Shown here: positions 24,023-35,340 of the stretch, piece after piece
How positions within the stretch are numbered: the stretch's first letter is position 1
Layout: every line of letters begins with the position of its first letter
Origin: Laetiporus sulphureus 93-53
Taxonomy: Eukaryota > Basidiomycota > Agaricomycetes > Polyporales > Laetiporaceae
Direction of reading: 5' to 3'
Length of the DNA: 64,000 nt
Assembly (NCBI RefSeq): GCF_001632365.1
Contig: NW_024468520.1
Span: 570,814 to 634,813, forward strand
The notes under the pieces: generated by a model
Database searches by the model: none
Told to the model about the DNA's origin: nothing
Seen by the model: the letters and a program-made list of their open reading frames with translations, nothing else
Program-made: the position numbers and the translations under genes

Positions 24023-24156
24023 TTGAAGAGAATTCAGAACGCAGTAATCGACGGCGAGATATGCTTACAAGGACACCACTCACAGTCTACAATAAAACAG
24101 ATGCTTTCCGCAAATGCAATTCGAGAATTGATATATGGTAGTACATATGCTCACAA

Positions 24157-24860
24157 TCAGCCATGCCCATGTCCGCCGCAGCTTTCACATACCGACTCTT
24201 CATCCTCACCGTCTTCCCCCTCTTCCTCTTCCTCCAACTTCTTCGCATTCCTCTTCCACGTCTTCCTCTTCGCGGTGCTCACCTTCCGCCCCTTTGCATT
24301 CTTTACCTTCTAAACCACTGCTGCGATCTCCGTCGTCCACCCCTCCAGGTCCGCATCCTTCCCCTTCGTGAGGGGTGAGAAACGGTTGAGGACTTGGATT
24401 TCCTTTCTCCACACGATCACATCCGAAGCGATGTTGTCGAATGGGGGTCTTGAGGATGAGCGGGATGTCCTTAGTACGCGGGTCTGAGAGGATGTGGGCA
24501 AATGTGAGGCCGAACTCACTGCTGTCGGTGCATTGTATGATCAGTCCTTGTTCTAATATGTTTACGGAGATGTTGCTATAAGGTGCAATCACGGACAGCC
24601 CGACGTTTTGGTGCCGGTCCTGTTTGCTTCCCAGAGCAGCCTTTGAGTCGTTGAGGTGCATGCCGCGGAGGTACCGCGGGCCGACTTGGCGCTCAAACTC
24701 GGCCACTGAGATGCGCACGTCGATAGAGATACAAGTGACAGTCGCCCAGGTTGGCCACCCTCTCGTGTTGCTAGAACAAAGGCGTCGTCAATTGAGCTCG
24801 ACGCTTTAGCGCAACTTACTTCCACCATCTTTCATTCTGATGTCATAGCTCTGTCTTGTC
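24157..24860 (-). pseudogene. APN1: APN1 / endonuclease IV pseudogene, C-terminal part
   Basis: Endonuclease IV is an AP endonuclease of base-excision repair. Matching blocks, read leftward: SYDIRMKDGG (about 24850), an intron with GTAAGT donor, then VAEFERQVGPRYLRGMHLND and SKAALGSKQDRHQNVGL, HILSDPRTKDIPLIL, and after a frameshift near 24450 FDNIASDVIVWRKEIQVLNR and KGKDADLEGWTTEIAAVV. The frame then meets TAG, beyond which the typical basic and acidic tail (VKNAKGRKVSTAKRKT, then EESVCESCGGHGHG) continues to a stop at 24157. The N-terminal TIM-barrel part, with most zinc ligands, was not found upstream. At least one frameshift and one nonsense codon plus the truncation make this non-functional. 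Confidence 0.8.
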
Positions 24861-25789
24861 ATGAACTGTGTACACCTCGTCGCATGTCATCCACCGCAAG
24901 ATAGGCCGTTTTCTTGAGGTGTAATGCGACTTCATAGCCAGAGAGATGCGACCGCTTCGAGGCATCTCGACCCTCAGGAGGAATGGGTCAGAAGACGTGT
25001 TCGATGTGCGACGACGGACCGCTAGAGATAGCATACAAGTACTGATGCATTTCGCGGAATAGGATAGCGATGCATATCAAATTGCAATATAGGGAGGTCG
25101 GTCAAGCGTGTACGCTGGTGATGGCTGAATATGGTCGAATGGAAGCGATTTTGAACACATATCGGGCCTTGCAAACCCACAGGGCTCTCAGCACTCGCAA
25201 CGGCGGTCCCGGGATAGTTCACTCACGGTATCACCTCGCTTGAGTTTGGAAGGCCTATCGCTTCCACGCTAAACTTAGCGCGCCAGCGTACCCGCATCGT
25301 ATACAATCTCGCCGTACCAGTCCACACACGAACCGCAATCCTCACCCTGCACATTCTCTCTCCGCTTCACCTGAAAATTCGTATAGTACTGGTAGAATGC
25401 TTCTATCTTCGGTGTGGCGACTGGCGTGGCGACGTGTTTGGCCTTCAATGGCAGGAGTGCAGGGGACGACGATTAAGGTTGAAGAATGAGTCTGCGTGTT
25501 GGCGCGCGTCGAAAACTTGCGACGATGGCTTGCGAGCGTTCTGTAGCTTGCACTTGCCCTTTTCGCGTACTTGCAACCAATGGCGAGTGGGACGTTGTGC
25601 AACACAACGTCGAGCAGTGGGTGAGAGGTCGGCGATTGACGCAAGCGCGCACGACTGCCACTGACGACGCGCTCGTCCGCGTCGCGACTCGTCCTGCGTG
25701 ACCATGTCGATATTTTCTTTGGTGCGTGCAGCTGCAGGCCCCCTTGAGCTTCTAGCGGATTTCTCGTCCAGGCTCGCTCTGACGCATTC
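24861..25789. other. Region between APN1 and PPIL3 remnants
   Basis: No gene could be recognised. The N-terminal APN1 exons would be expected on the minus strand here but I found no match. ORFs at 25342-25827 (-) and 25434-25664 (+) are overlapping, Arg/Ser-rich and unconvincing. Confidence 0.4.
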
Positions 25790-26319
25790 TTGTCAGTCGT
25801 CCTCCGTACCACCCTCGGCGACATCAAGGTGCACCTAGCACCGTGTCTGAATAACTTCCCCTTCCATCATTGCCAGATCGAGGTCTTCCGATGCGAGGCT
25901 GTGCCAAAGACCGCAGAGGTGTGTTGATGTCCGCATATCCGTGATCTGCGGAACCCTGACCACCAACACCGCTTAGAACTTCCTCGCTCTGTGCGCCCCC
26001 GGCTACTACGATGGCTGCATATGGCACCGCAAGATCAAGGGGTTCATGATCCAGACAGGTGGCCAGAAGTGACCCGACTGGCTCAGAAAAGGGCGGACAG
26101 AGCATCTGGGGACAGCCATTTGCGGGCGAGATCCGCTCAAGGCTCAAGGTGCGTGGTAGCCACGTACTCATGTTCAGACCTTTCATTCACATTCCACAGT
26201 TCAACAACCGTGGCATTGCCACCATGGCTAATGCAAATTCGGACACAAACAAGTCCCAATTTTTCATTACATACTCTAAGCAACCGCACCTCGATGGGAA
26301 GTACACTATTTTCAGCAAG
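25790..26319 (+). pseudogene. PPIL3: PPIL3-type cyclophilin pseudogene, first four exons
   Basis: Exons 25790-25828, 25877-25918, 25977-26148 and 26200-26319 encode [72 protein letters not shown], and FNNRGIATMANANSDTNKSQ with FFITYSKQPHLDGKYTIFSK. This is the cyclophilin fold of PPIL3, a spliceosome-associated peptidyl-prolyl isomerase. Defects: the start codon reads TTG, and about 7 nt (CAGAAGT, near 26068) are inserted between the Gly after QTG and DPTG, shifting the frame. The last exon is not here but at 29761, separated by 3441 bp. Core residues of the active site region such as the FFITY block are still readable. Confidence 0.85.
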
Positions 26320-26340
26320 GTATGATTGCAACTCTGCCAT

Positions 26341-27883
26341 AGTTTAGATATCAAAGCCATCATAGACCGCGCTTGCGGTGTCATTCACAACAAGCACAAG
26401 AAGACTGAGACTACGTCTGCGCCCCCTCCGCCCAGCGACCCCCAAAGCCAGGAAAATTTGCTACTGCTCCCACTCGATTAGGACAAAGAGCGCAAACGTT
26501 ACTGGGCTGTAGATGATCCGTGCACGTTTTTCTTTCTCTTCGCCATGCGTTTTTCATATTCGCGCGTATTTGCTTCCTGAGGTGAGCTCAACTATTACTC
26601 GGCATCTTGCGACCCACTACCAATACAGTCTAATGTAATTCTCACTGACGTCTTTTCTCCATTTACATGTAGACTCTCCACGGTGATATATCTCAACGAA
26701 TCCATGGAAGACCACTGCGACATTTCAAACCATTTAGACCACACGCGAGGAATATATGGAGGTCGTCGATAAGGTTAAGGAGGCTGCGCCTATAGAACCG
26801 AAGGAAGGTGGACGAAGAACGAAATTAGAACAAGCACATCTTGCACTCTTGAAGCTTCTGGAAGAGAGAATTGAGGTGATTGATGCCGAAATAGCGGTGA
26901 GTAGGTCATATCTCTTTACATGCGAGAGGCAGCATGGTCATCAGAGCTCGGAGCGCCACGCGCAACATTGCTGCCAAATCTTCTCATGTTGAACAGCGCT
27001 GTTGACGCACGTGACTCACTGGTGAACGTGTAGCGAATCCAACGCGCCCGTAAGAAGATTGAGCGACGGAATCTCTTGATTGCTCAGGCAGAAGTTCGAG
27101 AAACCCGGACACGCCGGCGGACTATTTGCCCTGACTATGCGTACATGAACGATCCCACCAGTGAGGTGAATTCTATATCATTTTCTCCCTATGTTACGCT
27201 AGAACATTGTGCAGTTCCAGGACGATCAAGACGAATATACTTATCAAGAGCAAGAAGACGAGGATTATGATAAACCAGCAGACGATGACGATCTGGCTGA
27301 GTGCCGTGGTGCCAGCGGTCGTTACCCTGGCATCGGTCGGCGGCGGTCAACGCGAGCCACTCATGCAGTTGTCCATGCCAGATGGTCCAGTGGAGCTCAG
27401 GATGATTGGAACGAATGGTGCGGAGAACGCTGTTCTACTCGGTTAGGAGCGACTGCAGACATGCAATTGGATGGTCCACCAAAGCGAGCGCGGACAGAGG
27501 ATAGTCTTGTCAGCAATGGGTTTACCGAAACACAGTCGACAACCGCACCCGCTCAGAATGGCAACGGGCTCAAGATCAAGATGTACGGCGCAGCAGCGGT
27601 TAAACCCACAGAGATGGTTGTGGAAGCAGTGGCGGGAAAGAAGAGAAGTAAATATTGGTGTTACGCGGTGGAGCCCGTACCAGCTCTGCAGGTCGCACCG
27701 GATGATCCCCTTGGGCCCCGTAAACGACGACGGACGGAGAAAGCCGGCCTACAAAGTAGTATGTATCCGGAGCAAACACCGGATAACGAGTCTCATTCTG
27801 GGACGAACGGAGATGTTGTGATGCACGATCAACATGAAGAGGATGGTTTGTCAACACGAGGGTCTCCCATGGATCAGTCATGA
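26341..27883 (+). pseudogene. Fragment of a chromatin-remodelling-subunit-like gene (WHIM/DDT type suspected)
   Basis: Readable blocks in order: DIKAIIDRACGVIHNKHKKT, DKERKRYWAVDD, YISTNPWKTTATFQTI, then TAG at 26745-26747 where Gln is likely, TTREEYMEVVDKVKEAAP, GGRRTKLEQAHLALLKLLEE, IDAEIA, an intron, RIQRARKKIERRNLLIAQAE, RETRTRRRT, a second intron, an acidic stretch (DEDYDKPADDDD), RRRSTRATHA, and a long Ser/Pro/basic tail to 27883. The RYW...STNPWK block followed by a charged coiled coil is what I associate with fungal WHIM/DDT-type chromatin proteins; this assignment is tentative. The gene is 5'-truncated at the insertion edge and carries at least one nonsense codon. Confidence 0.55.
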
Positions 27884-28209
27884 GCTTGTGTCTCCATATT
27901 GTTGTACGCTTTCACGTCATTTTTGTCTGCATTCGTTACGCGCAGCATTCACCATCATATTCTTGGATTGAGCATGACCCACACCGTCTGACCTAATCAT
28001 TGCTACAGTAGCTAATCACTATGCTATGGGTGAGATACATGGATAGAGCGTCAGATCCCATGCCTTTCTGGAAACATGCAAACAAAATGAACCTAAGCCT
28101 CACCTTCGTCGAATGGGAGGCCATTAATTGGTTAGTGGAAGTATCGGCAGATGCCGAGGCAGGAAAGTCACGAATCATGAGGTTGGACAGCGTCGCCTAG
28201 CGAGGCGCT

Positions 28210-29715
28210 AGGCTTGTCTACCGACGCTCACCCCTCGATTTATGCTCGCAAAGACGGCCAGTATGCGCTCTTGAAGCAGGCCAAATCTCCTTTCAGATTC
28301 TGGGGATGTCTCAATGCAAAGCGCGATGCCCCCCGCATGCTCACTCGATCTGCCACCACAACCACTACACTGCCATTATCTGCCTCGCACGAAAACACGA
28401 TGTCATAGTGCTCTTCGACCAGCCTCGGACCTCAACAGCCTCCATAGTCGACTGCGATGAACTCCACTGGACTCTTTAATTATCCTAGTCTCTCGACACC
28501 GCTGGCCTTCAACGCCCTAGCTGATTCTACTCTCCGTCGTGCCCAACTCTTGACTGAGCGTGTGCCTAGAGCACGGGGATCGAGATCCGAGCTGTTCAAG
28601 GTGGTGAAGAACTTGGATACCCTGAGCGACCTGCTATGTGGGGTCATTGACTTGGCTGAGCTCCTCCGCAATGCGCATCCTGACAGAGCTTGGGTTAGAT
28701 GTGCTGATGGGGAGTACGAAAAGTTGTGTGAATTCATGAATATCCTGAACACCCATGTTGGTCTACATGAAGTACGTATGATCATGACTCGTCCACAGTT
28801 GCACGTTGACATCCAAGTTATCAGGTTTTACACGCCGTGCTTTCTGATCGCGAGGTCGTCAAGTCGCTGACTCCGGAGGACCATCAGACCGCACTAATGT
28901 TCTGGAGGGACTTTGAAAAGTCTGGAATAGATCTACTACCTGGAGCAGCGAAGCAGGTTTGTTTCGCTGTCGACAGAAATCATGCTACCTGGACGGAAAT
29001 GCCTCAACGAAACCACAAGCGCACGGCCACCAGCGATTATTAAACCAGTGGAACTGCAGGGGATCAAGGACATGGGAATGGGTGCACGACTGCGATTGCA
29101 AGCGCAATTCACTCAACGACATCTGCTCGCACACTCCGGGTCATTACAAGCACAAATGATCATGCGCAGCGCGCCAGCAGAAGAGCCTCGGAGAAAGCTG
29201 TACATGGCAGCCAATGCAAGTACCCCCGAACATATAGAGACGTTAGAGAAACTGCTGCATGCTCGAGGTGGTTTGCCCGCCTGGTCGGGAAGAGCAGTTT
29301 CGCACATATGACTCTCGCCGACAAAATGGCAAAATCACCGGGTACACGCAAGTCCTTCTCATACTCATCGTCATGAGTGCTGAAATGATGTTTAAATTCG
29401 TCTCTGTACGGTTTGCGCAGAGAATGTCCAGCGCTTTTTGGACGCACTCATGGATTACACTCGACCGTACGCGAGAAGTGCGTTACGCACGCTTAGCATA
29501 CGTAAGCAGGCACATCTGAACACTGCCCCCTTCCGGATGGTCCAGGCTTGGGATTGTGACTACTATCATCCTCCGGAGCCGCCAGCACCGCCAGCCAAGC
29601 TGCCTCCTCTGACTCTTGGCAGGGTATTCATGGGTCTATCACGCCTCTTCCAAAACCTGTATGGCGTCTCACTGCGTTTGTCCGACGGCACCCCAGGAGA
29701 AGCCCCTGGCCCTGA
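28210..29715 (+). pseudogene. OCT1: Mitochondrial intermediate peptidase (Oct1/MIP) pseudogene, N-terminal half
   Basis: MIP removes an octapeptide from imported mitochondrial precursors. Blocks: [67 protein letters not shown]-like region ([20 protein letters not shown]), an intron, [84 protein letters not shown] and [20 protein letters not shown]. Frameshifts lie near 28460, 28957 (one extra G before FVSLS) and 29275 (one base missing). The copy stops before the HExxH zinc-binding catalytic domain, so it cannot be a peptidase. The first codons near 28214 look like a degraded mitochondrial targeting leader (YARKDGQYALLKQ), but the true start is uncertain. Confidence 0.85.
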
Positions 29716-29760
29716 TTTTGGCTCGTACGTCCATTCCTCTTCCGTTCTTCCCTGCTGCAG

Positions 29761-29990
29761 GTGATCGACGGCACAGATACCACCCTCGATGCGATGGAGC
29801 GCGCTCTGGTCAACGCAAAGGACAGACCACCCACTGAGATCAAGTTAACATACGTGAGCCTCTCTTCGCCATTTTACTTTCAATCTTCTTCCACGATTAC
29901 CGTCACAACCACATTTTCATCTCCTGTCAACCTATGACCTGTCCTTTCCGGCATATGATAGCATCCACCCTTATGCTGCGTACGAAGCGT
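29761..29990 (+). pseudogene. PPIL3: Last exon(s) of the split PPIL3 cyclophilin
   Basis: Directly after a TTCCCTGCTGCAG acceptor the frame reads [20 protein letters not shown] and DRPPTEIKLTY, the C-terminal block of the PPIL3 cyclophilin whose first exons end at 26319. A GTGAGC donor follows; a short run near 29960-29985 (SIHPYAAYEAS) may be the decayed terminal exon. Confidence 0.75.
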
Positions 29991-31516
29991 CTGTTCGGCT
30001 CCCATGCGCGAACAGAACCCCGCCTCACTTCTTATAGTATGTTGTGCTCCAATACCGGCTCACCGCAGCAAGTTCGGGAAACCGAACAAAGTGCGCCTAT
30101 CTCCTGAGACGCGGAGGCTGACTGCGTTCTATCTCGTGTCCGAAACTTCTGTGAGTCGATGCTGACTCCCCCTCTTCACTTCCCCAGGTCGCAGTCCACG
30201 CAAAGATGCCAAGCTCGATGTGCACCATATATGCCAATCCGTAGCATGTCCATTATCCGAGCTGTATTGGCACATAGGCGACCAATGGAGATTAGTTGAT
30301 AGCGCGCTCCGGACCCTCTATGTTCTGTCTTCCCTGTTGTCTATGCTGCCTGTAACAGTATGTTTTCTCGTTCTTCCATCAACCCGTTACACATATGCGA
30401 CTCGCTCATGGCGGAGCTATCTGTGACGCCCTTTGACGACAATATTGGCCACGGGGGTGCGGAATCCCTCGGCGGCCGCTTCGTAGGCTTCTGTAGGAGA
30501 AAGAATTGATCGATGAATCCATCTATTTTGACGTCTCGTTGAGATCCGCTGACCTGATGCCAGCCCATGACCTGCAACCAGCGTCGAGCTGCTTTGGGGA
30601 TCTATCTATGTTCTATCTAATATAATGAAAAGACAGCGGGTCGTTGAAGATGCTGCGGTTAGCTCCGCGGTCCTCGTCTCCCCCCCTCTTCTCACTTTTG
30701 GAGGAAGCACGCTCTTTGCGCAGGGGGAGTTGAGCTGCACAATATATGTCGATTCTCCCACCACGGTTGTATAGGGACGGGCGAGCAACACGGGCCTCAT
30801 CATCGAGAATCGTGTGCTTATAGATGCGCGATTCAAACTACCTCCTCCCAACAGACTCCTGGCAGATCTGCACACACGATGACACCGCAGACGCATGGAA
30901 TGAATGACGCACTGTCATTATAAGTACACTGCAATATCCATCCAAAGTAGATGTACATTCACTCATCGGTGACAGTATCCGATACGAAGATCAATGGTCG
31001 TACACTGAAAAATACTTGGTCGTACATTTGAAAACACCTGGTAGTACACGGCGAATCAGCGAGCTGCGACGATGCTTGAGATGAATTTACAGCTATCGGA
31101 ACAGTTGCAAGTCCAGGCAGCGTGAAATAAAACTGAACTTCCCCATCGGGCGAGCGGATGCTCCCAGACAGTCATACAACGTGATCGAGGGCGATCCGTG
31201 CCGGGGCCGATCCGAACTCAAAAACATGTCTACTGCTCCTGGCAGCTTGATACCACTGGTACTGTGAGTTCAATCACACAGTTTCGCGAAACATGATCGA
31301 TGAGGACGTACTGCTTCTGCGCGATGTGCTTAATCGCCACCGTACGATTCATAGGAAGAGACTCAATCCGTTCTCTATAGCAACGTCTGCATACCCATGG
31401 TCCTGCCTCATGACGTTCTTCACTAACCCTCCAACTCGTTGCGCATTCCATTTTCTTTGCTATCGCGGTTTCTTCAGTGTCCACGATATTCCAAATGAGT
31501 TGGTTGGCGTCCTTCT
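29991..31516. other. 1.5 kb without a recognised gene
   Basis: A short coding-like run at about 30062-30150 (+) reads KPNKVRLSPETRRLTAFYLV and is followed by a GTGAGT donor; I cannot assign it. The rest holds overlapping short ORFs and, at 30995-31053, a short tandem repeat listed separately. Confidence 0.4.
30995..31053. repeat. 22-bp tandem repeat, about 2.7 copies
   Basis: Units start at 30995, 31017 and 31039 with TGGTCGTACA, TGGTCGTACA and TGGTAGTACA, an exact 22-bp period. The units differ slightly (CTGAAAAATACT against TTTGAAAACACC). Such short tandem motifs often sit near transposon ends, but I found no paired terminus. Confidence 0.7.
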
Positions 31517-33676
31517 CTAGATGACTAGTGACACAATGACGGACCTACAAGAGCGCGCCTTACGTGTCAGCGCAAGTAGTCGGCAACAGATGTCCATACT
31601 TACAGCATTATTCCAATCCATCACAACCTTTGCTACTGGACTTCGAGAACGGCAGAGAGTGCACGAGAATCGAGCGTCCAGTGAATCCATCTCAGCAATC
31701 GTTACCAAGTCTGGATTCCGTAGCAGAGATGCTTCGAATACACCAGCTACACAGTCGCCACAGTATCGAAACCCATCTGCCCGCCATGGGCTGTGGTCAT
31801 AGCGCATATACAGTGCAGCTTTGTATACAGAACCAGCAACAGGGGTGAGCATCACGTACGCACGATTCTGATACTCCAGTGCTCGGTGTTCGTAACATGC
31901 GTGCATTGCACCTGGATGGTAATGTGACGTGACATCGGGCCAATGTCTGATTTCGCCGCAGAACGTGCACTGAAACACCAGTTTAGCAGGCTGCCTGCAG
32001 AACGAAAGATCATAATATTGCAGCCTTTTGACTCCCGGCTGCTTCGTCTCGTCTCCAACCTGCTTTTGCAATGCAGCCTGGACGTGCCATTTCCAATTTT
32101 GAACCAACTTCGGCAGAGCATTACGCAGCATCTCAAACTTGCATTCTGCGGACGTTGTAGATGCCAGTATCTCATGGACCTTCGGAAGTTCCGCCATGTC
32201 GATAGGATGCGGAAATGGTTCTTCGTCCTCGGTGGTGGCCTTCAGATATGAGAGCGTTTCTTCTAACAGAGGAAGACCTTGTTGATGAACCACGTCGACG
32301 CATTCCCAGAAGAGGCGCACACTCCTCCTCTGATCCATCAGCTCGACAATGGTGGGTTTTATGTCGGTCCATTCTACCGATGATCAGCATCATCATATCA
32401 CGAGTCAAGACAACACGAACATACCTGAAGGATCCAACACCGCCGGTATGTCCACCTCCGGCAATTGAGATAAGATGTAATAATCTTGACCCATCTGGTC
32501 AAGGTCACGTTCAAATCCTAGCGACCTCAGGTGGTCTACCATGCTATGTTTGTACGGCTGCTCATTGGCAACTCAACGCGTTATGAATGTGATGATAACT
32601 CACGTGGTCAAGCATTGGCTCTTCAAATTAACGGCCTCTTCTTCATATACAGAGTCTCTCTCTGCAGACCAGGTTCGCAGACTAGCTGTATTCTGTGACA
32701 TAGTTAGTGGTTCCCTAATGATATAAATGACGTAGTACAATAACCTGACGCTCGGCTTTGAGACGCTTAAACTCGATTAGGAGTGTACTTATTTCTTGAC
32801 GCGTTTTGCAAGATTGCAATCGCGTAGTCAAGCATTGAATATCTATGATATGAGCTCTTCTGTTATGCGGTGACAAAGAAATTGAGCTACGGAAATGTTA
32901 TACATGTCTTAAGTACGTACTACGTTCCTGTAGAACTGGCACCAGGCCTCTTAGATCAACCCATGGTTTGCAATGTGACGGTGGTTCCCACTCATACTCC
33001 ATTAGATTGACTGTCCTGCAACGAGCGATGTCAATGGATGCATACAAATGTTCCGATCAAGAATTGAGCTTACATTGACTTCAAACAATTCCGACAGTAC
33101 CTGGCAGCGAACTCCCATTTGGTATCCGCAGGCGTGCAGTGTGGCTTGCCGCACTTGTAACAAGTCAAACCGTACAACAGATCGACATAAAGTGGCTCGC
33201 AGAGAAATGGCGGACACGGAGGCAGATGCGGTTGTAGGGCTATTGACTCAGTCCAGAGTGATCGCCTTGATTTGCAGAGGGAAGTCCGTCTCAGTCCTTT
33301 GGATGTCCGACAGAGCTGCAGTAGACCTAGAGGACACAACCAAACGACGATCTGCAAAATGTGATTGACTGTTAGTCTGGATACCAAAATCACTTTTACT
33401 TACTGCCATCAGTATATCATATGGTATCTCTTCAAGGTTCATCGCAGCTGAAATTGTCATCTGATCTTCTTCATTCCTACGATGTTTGGTAGGGGGCTTT
33501 ACACTATCTTCGAGTTCAAGAGACCTCTTGTTCTGTGGTCTTTCTACTGCCTGGCTAGATGCACCTTCTGCAGCCTGTATGACAACTACTGATATTCTGG
33601 TACGCTTGCCAGGCGGCTGGTTTATGTCATCGCCATGAATACGAGGTCGCTTCAACTGTTGACGATCGAAATGCAT
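31517..33676 (-). CDS. F-box protein with C-terminal cysteine-rich region
   Basis: Start MHFDRQQLKRPRIHG at 33676; a basic, Ser/Pro-rich leader precedes the F-box: EEIPYDILMA, then after an intron (GTAAGT to TGCAG) IVVWLCPLGLLQLCRTSKGL, RRTSLCKSRRSLW. A CxxC pair (TCYKCGKPHC) and RYCRNCLK follow, then exons VNLMEYEWEPPSHCKPW and FERDLDQMGQDYYILSQLPE. The long final exon (from about 32360) carries FQCTFCGEIRHWPDVTSHYH and FSCTLCRSRSPVAKVVMDWN, zinc-finger-like pairs. This is a typical member of the expanded agaricomycete F-box family; it would act as substrate adaptor of an SCF ubiquitin ligase. I found no internal stop; the 3' end may include a last short intron (GTAAGT near 31600). Exon joins between 32550 and 33000 are partly inferred. 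Confidence 0.7.
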
Positions 33677-34239
33677 GGATAAGGGACAAATGACGGGATG
33701 CCTGAGGAGGTTGTCAGAGTTGATCCTTCTGGTGGTAGGAAGACCTGGGGGAACCTTATCGTGTACAAGCAGAAGGGGTATGTAAATGTTCAACCGGTCG
33801 CTTGTAGCGGTTGATCGCATTCGCGAAACTTCGAGCCGGAGAAAGCTGGCATGACAGCTGCAGCCTCTTTCGATGAGAACACATTGCCATAAATCTTCTC
33901 AAGATCCGTCTTCCGCCATACGTCGGGTTCTCAGAATCTATAGCCTAGAAAGGGTCCTGCTTCAGCCATAGGCGCCTGACTCGAGCAATCGGACATCTAA
34001 TTGCGACCGATCGATGAGGCGCTGATCTCGGTAATTAGGCTGACCATCAGCGCCAGTTTTATCAGAGGGAACTCGCCTTCTATCAGCACCGTATCATGAC
34101 TGGTAACGAATCTTAGTCATGTGGATGTTTCACAAAATGAGATATCCGCAAATTTTCACAGCAGGAATATCAAATACACACGGACACAATGATCCTATCC
34201 TCATGTACGGTCGCCGAAACCTGCCTTTGAGGACCGCTA

Positions 34240-34640
34240 TCATGCCGACATCAGAGGAAGAAAGACTAGCCCAGAGAGGAACTTAGCGTGACCCAGAACT
34301 TTGTACCGAAGTTCGCCGAGCAAGAGCTGTCGATGATAGCTTTCTGCGAGAACCGGATTATCCAGGGCCGCATGGCCAGAGTGCGGTTCACATACACCCT
34401 GAAGGCATCTGAATTCAATTGATCGGTAATATGCGGTACCGGCGGTCGTGTTCGCCTTCCCCGATTCCATGGCGAATATTTCGCACGTCCGAAAGAGACC
34501 GTTCAGTGAATATTGACGTCTCAATAACATTCCCGAAATTTAAGCCGCCTGTGCTGTGGAATGAAGACGAATGACCAGATTCGAAGCATCGCTACCGTCT
34601 GCTCCAATCCGGCTGTTCAACGAGTATGATTCACATCAGA
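34240..34640 (+). repeat. Diverged direct repeat, copy 1
   Basis: This stretch is similar to 34970-35340. Shared anchors include GAAGT(T/C)CGCCGAGC, GAGCTGTCGAT, CTGCGAGA, CAGGG(C/T)CGCA, ACATACACC/ACGTACACC and GAATGAAGACGAATG. Identity by eye is perhaps three quarters; there is no long conserved frame in both, so the origin is unknown. Confidence 0.6.
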
Positions 34641-34684
34641 TAACGTGATGACGTACTAGGCTGAGACAAGAGGGTCGGCCGCAA

Positions 34685-34770
34685 ACAGACTTTGAGATCG
34701 CGAGGTCCCAGCCATCTCGATCTCGCACAATACTCTGATCTATGCCACCTTCCGTTCGACACGTTCCCTA
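34685..34770 (+). repeat. Short repeat shared with 38500-38570
   Basis: Contains CCATCTCGATC, ATACTCTGATCT and CTGATCTATGCCACCTTCCG, matching the series CCATCTCGATC, ATACTCTGATCT and GCCACGCTCCGTTTGACAC at 38510-38570. In the second copy the + frame reads LAISIARDTLISATLRLTH, which resembles a membrane helix of agaricomycete DUF6534-like proteins; that link is weak. Confidence 0.5.
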
Positions 34771-34969
34771 CTAAACCGGCCACCCGAGCAAGTCCATTTA
34801 TTCTTGAACGTACTATGTCTTGGGAATTTAGCATGGATTTCTTGTCTTGATACAGCTGTTGTCCGGCTCGTGCGCAACAGATTTTTCATTGCTATCCATG
34901 AATTCAGTCGTAAAGCAACAGTATCCGCCCGTGTTGCTCTTTATATATCAAGGGCAGCCTGTCTGGGAC

Positions 34970-35340
34970 AAGCGGAAGCACGCAAGTTCTCTAAGCACGC
35001 GAAGGAGCATCCCACACTCTGCACAGAAGTCCGCCGAGCGGGAGCTGTCGATAACAGCTGACTGCGAGATTCGGATTCTTCAGGGTCGCACAGCCGTATT
35101 GCGGCTCACGTACACCAGAGGCGTCTAGTTCGTAAACATGTGGCACCGGGGGTTATGGCCACCTTCCCGATACGACAGAAGAAGTGTTCCGTAAGAGTTG
35201 TCTCCCCAAAATCCCCGCTCGGAAAACTACAACCCCCATCCAGCATTGCCGAATGAAGACGAATGCCAGGTCATGAATAGCGGGTATCGTTTGTCCTGTA
35301 TCCTATAGTCTGTTCCCATCTGGCTATACTCTGTCGGCAA
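34970..35340 (+). repeat. Diverged direct repeat, copy 2
   Basis: Second copy of the sequence at 34240-34640, about 730 bp downstream in the same orientation, carrying the same series of anchor words in the same order. Confidence 0.6.

Larger units (their letters stand above)
26330..29720 (+). other. Inserted two-gene segment within the last PPIL3 intron
   Basis: The PPIL3 donor is at 26320 and its last acceptor at 29760. Between them lie the 3' part of one gene and the 5' part of another, both rightward and both truncated at the segment edges. The left break is within about 20 bp of 26330; the right break is around 29702-29720, where the MIP reading frame loses similarity and a pyrimidine tract plus CTGCAG acceptor of PPIL3 follows. 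A normal intron of this gene would be tens of bases. I see no terminal inverted repeat, and the breakpoint sequences need comparison with an intact PPIL3 locus. Confidence 0.65.

Noticed and set aside
24206..24450. Glu/Gly-rich C-terminus of the minus-strand ORF over APN1
   Set aside because: It is the off-frame reading after the frameshift near 24450; the homologous tail is in another frame and ends at 24157.
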